DNA of 64,000 nt from Streptomyces sp. 840.1 (lineage in GTDB: Bacteria; Actinomycetota; Actinomycetes; Streptomycetales; Streptomycetaceae). A program made the position numbers and the translations under genes. The stretch covers positions 124,001 through 188,000 of the forward strand of contig NZ_RJUU01000002.1 of NCBI RefSeq assembly GCF_003751445.1, read 5' to 3'. Below the pieces are notes generated by a model, which was not told the origin of the DNA, made no database searches, and was given only the letters and a program-made list of their open reading frames with translations. This document shows, one piece after another, positions 36,293 to 46,818 of the stretch (within the stretch, counting starts at the first letter, position 1; every line of letters begins with the position of its first letter).

Positions 36293-37513
36293 TCAGGCGG
36301 CCGGGAGCGTCACCTTCTGGGGGCCGCAGCCGATGCGCCCGGCCTCCGCCGCGACGTAGCCGGGCAGCAGCTCACCGGTGAGCGTGAAGCGGCCCCCGTC
36401 CGTCTGCCGCAGCTGCTCCACCACGAACACCACGGGCCCGGTCTGGCAGCGCGCCCGGTACACGGCCCGGCCCCCGTTCGTCTTTCCGTAGCCGGTGGTG
36501 CCCTTCACCGAGGCGCCGGACCGCAGCGAGTCCCAGGAGAAGATCTCTGCCAGCGCCGGGTCCACCACCGTCGTCATCCGCACCACCGGCTCCCGGTCGT
36601 CGCCGCCGACCTCGCAGATCCGGGCGGGCCCGTCGTCGCCGGCACCGATCCGGGTGCGGGACAGCTCCTTGCGGTACGCCTTCGGCAGGACGAACCCCTT
36701 GGTGCCGCAGAGCGCGGCCGCATCGGTGTCCCGCCGGGTGTCGATGGACGGCAGCGTCCGGGGCGACCGGTAGCTGCCGGTGCAGCCGAAGGACCGGATG
36801 GCTCCGTTGGCCGCGTCCACCAGGGCATCGGTGAGAGCACCCCGGTCCTCGGTCGCGAGGTCCGCATCGATGTCGAGACCCGCCCGCCCCATGCCGATGT
36901 CCACCACGGTGGGCCCGGTGAAGTCACCGCGACCCGTGCACCCCTGCGGCAGCGCCAGCCAGCCGCGCGATCCGGACACCATCCCGGGCAGCCCTTCGCC
37001 CAGCGACACCATGCCGGCCGCGAGGAACTCCTGGGGCCACCGCGTCGAGTCGGTCCCGCGCAGCCCGTCCAGCTGGTGCACGTTGACGGTCACCTGACGC
37101 AGCGCCCGGTCGTCCTTGAAGCTGGTGATGCGGCACTGCCCGTAGGACAGCCCGTCACCCTGCCGGCTGTTCCGCAGCGGCTGTTCGTCGACCTCGATCC
37201 TGCGGTCGCCGAACAGCGCCGACACGCTGGAGTCCTTGACCGAGTCCCAGCAGGGGGCGGGTCCGAGCAGTGGCAGCGAGTCGGTGCGCCAGGCGACCGT
37301 ACCGGCGCCGAGCAGCGCGCCGGCCAGACCGGCGGCGGTGACCGCACGGGCGGTACGGCTCCTGAGCAGGCGGCGCACGAAGGACGGACGCCCGCGCCCG
37401 CCCCCGGCGTTCTCGGCGGTGTCGGTGTTCTGGGTGTTCTGGGTGTTCTGGGCGTTCTCGGTGTTGTCGGTGTGCTCGTTGTTCTCCACGGGCACGGGCC
37501 TGTCCTCGCTCAC
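36293..37513 (-). CDS. Membrane-anchored hypothetical protein, paralogue 1
   Basis: A 406-residue protein starting with GTG overlapping the stop of the upstream paralogue. Residues 10-40 are a low-complexity Asn/Thr-rich tract with QNTQNTQNT, then a basic patch (FVRRLLRSRTAR) and one transmembrane helix at about 57-76. The remainder is extracellular, with paired cysteines (CWDSV, GQCR, GCTG, CGTKG, ICEV, RCQTG, GCGPQ). The fold is not recognised. Domain pattern WDSV-ALFGDRR matches the neighbour's CWGAW-FLGEEAL, so the two arose by duplication. Function unknown. Confidence 0.75.
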   Translation of the reverse strand: MSEDRPVPVENNEHTDNTENAQNTQNTQNTDTAENAGGGRGRPSFVRRLLRSRTARAVTAAGLAGALLGAGTVAWRTDSLPLLGPAPCWDSVKDSSVSALFGDRRIEVDEQPLRNSRQGDGLSYGQCRITSFKDDRALRQVTVNVHQLDGLRGTDSTRWPQEFLAAGMVSLGEGLPGMVSGSRGWLALPQGCTGRGDFTGPTVVDIGMGRAGLDIDADLATEDRGALTDALVDAANGAIRSFGCTGSYRSPRTLPSIDTRRDTDAAALCGTKGFVLPKAYRKELSRTRIGAGDDGPARICEVGGDDREPVVRMTTVVDPALAEIFSWDSLRSGASVKGTTGYGKTNGGRAVYRARCQTGPVVFVVEQLRQTDGGRFTLTGELLPGYVAAEAGRIGCGPQKVTLPAA

Positions 37514-38583
37514 GCGTCCTCACCGTCCCCGCATCCGATGCGCTGCCCGACGGACTCCGCGAAGCGGTCGAACACCCGCCGGTCGTCCGGCCTGCCCCGG
37601 CCCTGCAGCCCGGCGTCGACGTTTCCGTAGAACACCGTCGCGCTTCCCCCGCACTCGGTGCGCAGCAGCCCGTGCGCCGCGCCGGCCGGGAGGCCGTCGA
37701 ACACCGCGACCAGGCGCGGCCGGCGGGCCATCACATACTGGGCCGACGGCTCGTCGGGCTGTCGCGGTGTCTGCCACACCACCGAACAGGTCTGGAGCCG
37801 GTCGGTGACCGCGCCCACCTGCTGCTGGTAGCGCGAGCCCTCGCCGAAGTCGAAGGACATGCCGGGTATCCGGCACAGCGGATTGGCCGCCCGCTCGTCG
37901 TCCTCGGCCAGTGTCACCAGCGGCGACGTCGTGCGCAGCGGCTTGTCCGGGGCGCAGCCCGCCTTCTTCATGGTGGTGTTGGCGGCGTCGAGCAGCATCC
38001 GCCCGACCTCGGCGCTGTTGCCGATCGCGAACGGCATGGCCACCTTGCCGAGGTGGCCGTCGCCCGAGCTCTCGCTCCGGATCGTCACGGCCGACGGACG
38101 TCCGTCCGCATCGCACCCCGCGGGCAGCACCAGCATGGCCCGGTCAGCGGCGACCAGCCCGTCGAGCCCGTCCGGGAGCGGCGAGGCGGAACCGTGGAAG
38201 TACTGGGCTATCCAGGCCCGGCGCTCCTTAGCGCCGGCGGGGACCGGCCCGTACTCCAGGGTGATCTGCTCCCTGAAGGTGAGCGGCCGGTCGGAGTCGT
38301 CGTCCTCGACCTCGGAGGTCACCGCCAGCGTGCAGGTGCCGTGCGGGCGGCCGGCCGAGGGCGGCGCGGACTCCGTGGCCCGGCGCTCCGATCCGGACCT
38401 GTCGAGCGCCTCCTCGCCGAGGAACGACGCGCCGCTGTCCTGCTCCCACGCGCCCCAGCAGTAGGAATCACGGAACGGCCAACTGTCCGTCGCCCAGAGG
38501 CCGATGCCGGACAACAGCACCGCCCCGGCGAGCACACCTCCCAGGACCGCGGCACGTCGTCTGCCCCCGCCGACCATGACCAT
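37510..38583 (-). CDS. Membrane-anchored hypothetical protein, paralogue 2
   Basis: A 357-residue protein with an N-terminal anchor (RRAAVLGGVLAGAVLLSGIGLWATDSWPF) and an extracellular part with several cysteines (CWGAW, GTCTL, AGCDADG, AGCAPDK, LCRIPG, TCSVVW, ECGGS, IGCGDGEDA). It is the upstream member of a tandem pair with the 36293-37513 gene, sharing length, topology and Cys spacing. No catalytic motif is visible. Both could act at the cell surface, but nothing in the sequence says how. Confidence 0.75.
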   Translation of the reverse strand: MVMVGGGRRRAAVLGGVLAGAVLLSGIGLWATDSWPFRDSYCWGAWEQDSGASFLGEEALDRSGSERRATESAPPSAGRPHGTCTLAVTSEVEDDDSDRPLTFREQITLEYGPVPAGAKERRAWIAQYFHGSASPLPDGLDGLVAADRAMLVLPAGCDADGRPSAVTIRSESSGDGHLGKVAMPFAIGNSAEVGRMLLDAANTTMKKAGCAPDKPLRTTSPLVTLAEDDERAANPLCRIPGMSFDFGEGSRYQQQVGAVTDRLQTCSVVWQTPRQPDEPSAQYVMARRPRLVAVFDGLPAGAAHGLLRTECGGSATVFYGNVDAGLQGRGRPDDRRVFDRFAESVGQRIGCGDGEDA

Positions 38584-38632
38584 TCCCCCTTGCGAACCAT
38601 GAACATCACCGCAGGGCGCCGATGCTACGTCG

Positions 38633-41602
<2,970 letters not shown>

Positions 41603-41612
41603 TCACGGTGGA

Positions 41613-41636
41613 CGTTAACGAGCCGCGAACCGGCTC
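41613..41636. promoter_or_regulatory. Palindromes upstream of lacZ
   Basis: cgttaacg (41613-41620) is an 8-base palindrome, followed at 41620-41636 by arms gagccg and cggctc around 5 bases. They lie 38-61 bases upstream of the lacZ start and are candidate repressor sites. The regulator is not in this window. Confidence 0.4.
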
Positions 41637-41727
41637 AACAAGGGGGTGTCCGCAGGTGGGATGCCGGCCGGAACCGCTCCGGCCGTGCGCCGAAGCGCCC
41701 CCGGGCGGTGGGCTATGCTGCGCGGCC

Positions 41728-41784
41728 ATGACTACCGGGACGGCCTCGCGCCACACACGGATCGGTTACCCGGCGCTCCACTGA
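41728..41784 (+). CDS. Possible 18-residue leader peptide
   Basis: A tiny ORF reading MTTGTASRHTRIGYPALH lies 116 bp upstream of the dienelactone hydrolase. A TATGCT hexamer at 41714-41719 could be the -10 box of a promoter that starts the transcript just before its ATG, making it leaderless. It could be a regulatory leader peptide or chance. No attenuator structure was recognised between it and the gene. Confidence 0.25.
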   Translation: MTTGTASRHTRIGYPALH

Positions 41785-41900
41785 GCGCCGTACGGGCCGC
41801 CGCCGGTCCGCCTTCCGACCGGGGATCCGGCGCTGCCGCGCGGGCCCCGCCTCCTGTCGTGCCGATCAGAGCCGACACGTTGACCACGACAGGAGAACCC

Positions 41901-42635
41901 ATGCCCACCACCACATTCCTGATCCCCACCGCGGACGGCCGGGCCGACGCGTTCGCCGCCTTCCCCGACGGGGGCGGGCAGCATCCGGGGGTGCTGATGT
42001 ACCCCGACGGCTTCGGCATCCGGCCCGTGCTGCGGGAGATGGCGAGTGAACTGGCCGGACACGGCTACTGCGTACTCGTCCCCAATGTCTTCTACCGGCA
42101 CGGACCGGCACCGCTGACCGAGCTTCCCGGGTACATCGGGGCAGAGGCCCGGCCCGCGGTGATGGCCCAGGTGATGCCCCTGATCCAGGCGCACACCGCC
42201 GAACGCGTCCGGAGCGACGCGGACGCCCTGCTGGAGTTCCTCGTCGGCCGTCCCGAGGTGTGCGACGGCCCGGTCGCGGTGACCGGGTACTGCATCGGCG
42301 GTCTCACGGCGATGCGCACCGCCGCCGCCCGTCCGGATCGGGTGGCCGCCGTCGCCGCTTTCCACGCCCCGGTGGCCGCCGACGGGCCCGGACTCTTCTC
42401 CGGGATCACCGCACGGGTCCACCTCGGCCACGCGGCGGGCGACATCACGCCCGACGGCCTGAGCGAGCTGAACCTGTCCCTGGACGCCGCGGGCGTCGGC
42501 CACACCTCCGAGATCTACCCCGGCACCGTCCACGGCTTCACCATGTCCGACACCGACGCGTTCAGCGCTTCCGGGCTCCGGCGCCACTGGGACCGCCTGC
42601 TGCCCCTCCTGAGCGGCTCCCTGGGCAGCGGCTGA
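41901..42635 (+). CDS. Dienelactone hydrolase family protein
   Basis: A 244-residue alpha/beta hydrolase. The nucleophile Cys131 sits in TGYCIGGLTAMRTAAA, the hallmark of the family, and the His is in YPGTVHGFTMSD; MYPDGFGIRPVLREMASELAGHGYCVLVPNVFYRHG is the conserved N-terminal region. The ATG at 41901 follows AGGAGAACCC. A 325-bp gap separates it from divergent lacZ. It may act on lactones of aromatic degradation or on carboxyester-like compounds; substrate unknown. Confidence 0.9.
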   Translation: MPTTTFLIPTADGRADAFAAFPDGGGQHPGVLMYPDGFGIRPVLREMASELAGHGYCVLVPNVFYRHGPAPLTELPGYIGAEARPAVMAQVMPLIQAHTAERVRSDADALLEFLVGRPEVCDGPVAVTGYCIGGLTAMRTAAARPDRVAAVAAFHAPVAADGPGLFSGITARVHLGHAAGDITPDGLSELNLSLDAAGVGHTSEIYPGTVHGFTMSDTDAFSASGLRRHWDRLLPLLSGSLGSG

Positions 42636-42645
42636 GGTTTCGGGA

Positions 42646-42685
42646 GCCGTGGCGCCGCCGGTCACAGGGCCGGCGGCGCCACGGC
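42646..42685 (+). terminator. Strong hairpin terminator after the dienelactone hydrolase gene
   Basis: Perfect 16-base arms (42646-42661 and 42670-42685) with an 8-base loop start 11 bases after the stop codon. This is a strong stem and probably ends plus-strand transcription. Confidence 0.8.
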
Positions 42686-42690
42686 GTCAC

Positions 42691-42730
42691 GGCCCGAAAA
42701 ATCAGAAAAACCCCACACGGAGTGGGGTTT
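42691..42730 (-). terminator. Intrinsic terminator of the STAND/nucleosidase operon
   Basis: Read on the minus strand, AAACCCCAC and GTGGGGTTT form a perfect 9-bp stem with a 5-base loop (42708-42730), followed by TTCTGATTTTT. A stem plus U-tract is the textbook rho-independent form and is rare in this genus. It lies 32 bases after the stop codon of the last gene of the minus-strand operon. Confidence 0.88.
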
Positions 42731-42761
42731 CTGCTGGTGGGACGTTCACGAGTTCCGCTGA

Positions 42762-42935
42762 CTAGCGACGATGCAGCAAGTTGATCATGCACTTCCCTGC
42801 GGCATCAAGGTCACTCCCCAGATAGTTGCGGATGCATGCAATCGCAATGGGGCACTCGGGGCAAGCCTGCATAGTCACATCAGGCACTGGCGGAAACGTT
42901 GCCTGACCTCTCGACGCCTGCGTTTTTATGTTCAT
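42762..42935 (-). CDS. Small Cys-rich protein, translationally coupled to the last STAND gene
   Basis: A 57-residue ORF beginning MNIKTQASRGQATFPPVPD and containing four cysteines at positions 25, 28, 34 and 49 (CPECPIAIAC and GKC). Its ATG overlaps the TGA of the 1254-residue NTPase gene (ATGA), and the operon terminator follows it. Coupling plus a CxxC pair make it a believable gene even though short. Four cysteines could bind zinc or an iron-sulfur cluster. No family is recognised. It is absent from the usual gene lists of this size and could be an accessory or inhibitor of the upstream NTPase (inference). Confidence 0.65.
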   Translation of the reverse strand: MNIKTQASRGQATFPPVPDVTMQACPECPIAIACIRNYLGSDLDAAGKCMINLLHRR

Positions 42936-45900
42936 TGATCGGACAAGGGCGCGATGTCAGTGATTTTTCCGTGCTTCAGCAAGGCATATCTGTGGCACTC
43001 ATGCAGCGACGGGTCGGTGTGGATGATGTGCCACAGCAGTGTCCACCCGCAGTCGGCTAGCCGGTCGGCAGCTTCCGGTGCCAGAAGCAGGGCATTCGGG
43101 CCGCCCTCGGTCAGTGACGGGTCGGTCAATGTGAGAGTGCCGGTAGCGGGATGAATGAAGTCCAGGCGTTGCCCCGTCCAGTGAATTCCGAGCTGCTCGA
43201 CGACCTGGCGCGTGGGTACCGACCGCCGATCAGGGAGGGCCGCACCGCCTCGCAGAGGAGGAGGGGCCGGCGTTTCTGGGTAAGAGACGGTTGTCGGCCT
43301 GTGAGGAATGCCCGACACGTCTAAGGTGGCGAAGTCGGGGTGGCGGTAGTACTCAGCCAGATAAGCATGGCCGGGCCAGTTTCCGCACAGCGCGTCGCCG
43401 AATCGATTAGTTTGCAATTTTTGGAGGGCCAGCTGCTCGCTTCCGGCGCGAACGAGCAGAGTGCTGATCTCCACGAAGGCGCTGCGCTCGGCTGGTCGCC
43501 TGGCCGGAGAGGCGGACCGCCAGTGGTCCCATGTGCTGATGGTGTTTGGCGACACGCGGAGGATAGGTAGAGTCTCGTCCTCCTCATAGGCCTCACGAGA
43601 ACCGTCGAGGTATTCGAGGTCGGCAGTGGCACGGGGGTGGAACTCGCCGTGAAGCAGTAGCCAGGTCTGGCCGTCCGGAGCCTGGACGGTGACGACATCC
43701 GAGCACGGAATGATCGCGGCCGGGTACGACCCTGTGAGGCTGTCCAGGCCTGGGGAAGTTCCCCACCAGGTCGATGACCTGAGGCTGGCGTTGGTCCTCA
43801 TGGGCCAGGCAGCGGAGAGAGTCGGGTCAGTGGTGCGCTGGTGATGGCGTGCTGCGCGGCTCTCACCGGGAGCCGCTGCGGGAAGCGTTCCGGCCGTGTG
43901 AGAGGCCTGCACCGCATACCATTCTTGCAGCGCCATGGTCAGTGCTTTTGTCCTGGCCACCTTCTCAGGCCATCCCACTCGCGGGCTGCCCGAACGAAAC
44001 AGGTTGGTCGGCAGCCGCCTCGGCTGCAGGTACTGGGCACGGCGCGAGAGCCAATGCAGCCGAGGCAGCGGCGAGATCTCAGGGAACGGGCTCCAGCTCC
44101 CGAGGAGGGCATGGATCCGGCTGATCTGGCGGCTCCGGCCGGGAACAAGGACTGCCGATGATGGCAACTTCAGAAGTACGGGTGGAAAGGAACGTCGATC
44201 GCAGGGTTCCCACAGGGCGCGAATGCTGGCAACGGAATCCTGGATTCGCAGATGGGGACGTGACTCGTCCCTCTCGACCAACCCGAGCCACCGCTGTCCC
44301 GACGGAAGGTCCGAGCACCGGACCAAGGATCCATAGGCGGCAAGCCACGCCGCCTCCGCAATCATCGCGTCTTGATGGTTCCCGAAGCGGGCGACCTGGA
44401 CCTCGGCAACATCCGGATGGGCCAGCCATAGGTCGGATGCTAGGCGCACGCACACGTCCCGCAACCCCTCGTACGGAACCGCGCTCAGCCACATGAGTAA
44501 GTTTGTGGCATCGAGCGCAGCATGAGCGTCCGCGTCCTGCATTCTGGTCCACGCCAGGAGCCTTCGTAGAAGATCGAGGCCGTCGTCATGGTCGATCAGC
44601 TTCAGGACGGGGAGGACGAAACGCTGGTGGAGCTGAGTGCGGCCCCACTTGTTCAATGTCTTGTCGAGGAAGGACCCGCCCAGTCGATGCCCCGGATAGG
44701 TGGCATTGACCAGGATCGAATACCAGGCCCACGGTGCAGCATCAGGCTGCTGCAGTTTCCTTAGGACGAATGCAACCGAGCTCTCGAGAACAAGCTCAGG
44801 GTCCCTCCCCTCAAGCGACTCTAGGACAACAATGTCGGCCTGGAGCGGGCGGCGCCGTGGCAGGAAGCGAGACAGTTCCAAATCGCTGCCTACATGCGGA
44901 GCGGCTCCTGCGAGAGCCTCAAGCATCCGCAGCGCCTCCACCGAAGGCTGTTCCGGTCCGTCGAGATCCTTGACCAGTCGTGCGACTGCCCGCGCTGGTC
45001 GAGGCCGGTACAGCAAATTCCGGGCTCGAACATGTTCGGCGAACCGTTGCACTGCGAAGCGCACATGGCCCTGGATCGGGTCGATACCGAGAACTCCCAC
45101 GCAGTGAAGCCAGTCGACCAGCTGTCCTTGGTCGGGGAACTCGTGACTGTCACCGAGAGTACGTAGCACCGCCCGATACTCAATCGACTCTCGTACTCCG
45201 ATAGCCTCCGCGATGAGCTCGCAGGCCCGGCTGACCAGAGGAGGAGCACCGCGGACAGTACTGTGCCCGCGGCGCTGTGCCCAGTCCGCGTCCAGCGTGC
45301 GAAGCCACATCTGGAACAGCTCGCCCACGGTTGGCACCTTGACGAAACCGTCCTTGGGCTCGAGCGAGTGGTGAATTGACCACGCCAGGACCGATAGCAG
45401 AAGGGGGCGACGCAGGTCCCGGATGTCCGGCGGGAGGATCAGTGGCGGGAGATTGTACATATTCTGATACATCCGCCATGCCGCCAGGGGATCCGTGACC
45501 CCGGCGTTCCATCGGAACGCGTACTGCCGCTTACGAACCACATCAACGGCATACTCCCCCACGCTCAGTGGTCGGTCCATCCGGATCGTGGCCACCACCG
45601 TGACGTCAGGGAAATCAGCAGCGAGTTCCACTAGCGCCGCGAACGCCACCTGCGGATCGCCTCTGACCGCATCCACCTCGTTGAGGGCATCGATAATGAG
45701 AACCGCACGTAGTCCCAAGCTCTGGGCATGCGACTGGAGCGCGCCAAGCAGCTCCTGAGCCGAGCTACGCCTTTGCGCACCGCACAGCTCGGCGAGCTGC
45801 TGCTCGAAGCCCCGCCGCCCATCGAATTGGTAGCCGCAAACCAGGGCCGTCGGTGCCCCGACAGCGACCCTGGACTCGACCCAGCTGGCCACACCGTACG

Positions 45901-46696
45901 ACTTCCCCGTTCCCCAGCCTCCCGCGATCAGCGCACCGCCCGTGACACGCGCACCCAGCGCCGTATCCGTACACACTCCGCTGAGCAGGAAGGCGCAAGC
46001 GTGCAGATCCTTCAGAATCGCCGTGAGATAACCTGCGGCCTGCTTCTGTTCGAATGATCTCTCGGACTCGCGGGGTAGGCACGCCCGCTGCGCCGCGAGC
46101 AGAGACCTGCTCAGAGTCGACATGGAGTCCACGACTACAGCTGTGCCATCTATCGTTTCTGACAGTGCCCGTTGCACCGCCCAAGCCTTGTCACAAGAAG
46201 ACTCCATCAGCAAGCAGGAAGCAGCTTCCAGCTCCGTGCTACATGAATCGCGCAGTTCGGAACCTTGAGCCCATAGATCGATGGCCGCCAGAGCGGCATC
46301 GTCAGTCAGGAACAGGCCACCAGAGTCGGGAACCCAACCTGCCCAAGTCCGTAGCGCTAGTGCGGCCCGGCGCATCCGCTCGGCCGCTGGGACAAGATCG
46401 TCCAGCTCTTCAAGCGCGGCTGCAAGATCGGTGCGGAGCATTGGCACCGGAGTTCCATCCAGCGCAGGGCGGTAGCAGAGGCCCCTGGCCATAGCCAGTG
46501 CGTGCCGGTGGAGCACTTCCAGTGGTACGTGCGGCAATTCGACCCCACCGGACAGGTAGTTGACTGTCAGGTCGCCGTTCTGTACAGCGTTGACCGTGCT
46601 CCCATCGGTCGCGGTGTTGCTCTGAACTGGAGAGGTCCCTGCGGCATCGGGCGCCACTGCGGAATCCATGCTGTCACGCAAGGGATCCTTACTCAC
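42932..46696 (-). CDS. Large STAND-like P-loop NTPase with N-terminal VNAVQNG motif (A)
   Basis: A 1254-residue protein starting GTG at 46696. Residues 24-47 hold VQSNTATDGSTVNAVQNG plus DLTVNY, a motif shared with three neighbours. A helical region of about 200 residues precedes the NTPase core: Walker A GGWGTGKSYGVASW at about residue 257, and Walker B AVLIIDALNEVD at about 330. VVATIRMDRPLS afterwards fits the sensor-1 arginine/strand of STAND ATPases. The C-terminal 800 residues are helical or mixed and unrecognised, and would be the sensor. DNA is less GC-rich and uses more A/T-ending codons than the surrounding genes, suggesting transfer. The role is probably a signal-transducing switch in immunity or programmed cell death. 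Confidence 0.8.
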   Translation of the reverse strand: MSKDPLRDSMDSAVAPDAAGTSPVQSNTATDGSTVNAVQNGDLTVNYLSGGVELPHVPLEVLHRHALAMARGLCYRPALDGTPVPMLRTDLAAALEELDDLVPAAERMRRAALALRTWAGWVPDSGGLFLTDDAALAAIDLWAQGSELRDSCSTELEAASCLLMESSCDKAWAVQRALSETIDGTAVVVDSMSTLSRSLLAAQRACLPRESERSFEQKQAAGYLTAILKDLHACAFLLSGVCTDTALGARVTGGALIAGGWGTGKSYGVASWVESRVAVGAPTALVCGYQFDGRRGFEQQLAELCGAQRRSSAQELLGALQSHAQSLGLRAVLIIDALNEVDAVRGDPQVAFAALVELAADFPDVTVVATIRMDRPLSVGEYAVDVVRKRQYAFRWNAGVTDPLAAWRMYQNMYNLPPLILPPDIRDLRRPLLLSVLAWSIHHSLEPKDGFVKVPTVGELFQMWLRTLDADWAQRRGHSTVRGAPPLVSRACELIAEAIGVRESIEYRAVLRTLGDSHEFPDQGQLVDWLHCVGVLGIDPIQGHVRFAVQRFAEHVRARNLLYRPRPARAVARLVKDLDGPEQPSVEALRMLEALAGAAPHVGSDLELSRFLPRRRPLQADIVVLESLEGRDPELVLESSVAFVLRKLQQPDAAPWAWYSILVNATYPGHRLGGSFLDKTLNKWGRTQLHQRFVLPVLKLIDHDDGLDLLRRLLAWTRMQDADAHAALDATNLLMWLSAVPYEGLRDVCVRLASDLWLAHPDVAEVQVARFGNHQDAMIAEAAWLAAYGSLVRCSDLPSGQRWLGLVERDESRPHLRIQDSVASIRALWEPCDRRSFPPVLLKLPSSAVLVPGRSRQISRIHALLGSWSPFPEISPLPRLHWLSRRAQYLQPRRLPTNLFRSGSPRVGWPEKVARTKALTMALQEWYAVQASHTAGTLPAAAPGESRAARHHQRTTDPTLSAAWPMRTNASLRSSTWWGTSPGLDSLTGSYPAAIIPCSDVVTVQAPDGQTWLLLHGEFHPRATADLEYLDGSREAYEEDETLPILRVSPNTISTWDHWRSASPARRPAERSAFVEISTLLVRAGSEQLALQKLQTNRFGDALCGNWPGHAYLAEYYRHPDFATLDVSGIPHRPTTVSYPETPAPPPLRGGAALPDRRSVPTRQVVEQLGIHWTGQRLDFIHPATGTLTLTDPSLTEGGPNALLLAPEAADRLADCGWTLLWHIIHTDPSLHECHRYALLKHGKITDIAPLSDQ
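46556..46621 (-). repeat. Shared peptide-motif coding segment, NTPase A copy
   Basis: Encodes SNTATDGSTVNAVQNG followed by DLTVNY (residues 26-47). The core VNAVQNG and the preceding T-A-x-x-G-G/S pattern are shared with copies at 50194-50259, 56184-56249 and 56345-56410. Confidence 0.8.
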
Positions 46697-46818
46697 CGAC
46701 AGGACCTACCTCTCCGGCGGGCCACACCGGTGCCGGGAACCTCTCGCCAAGGACAGCAGGGACCGCGTGCCTGGCACAGAATTGCGCCCGTTGCCTCAAA
46801 AGCATGATGAAATGCCTC

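Noticed and set aside
42636..42762. Integration (att) site or tRNA fragment at the left edge of the island
   Set aside because: The hairpins are terminators. No tRNA-like sequence and no direct repeat with the right edge were found.
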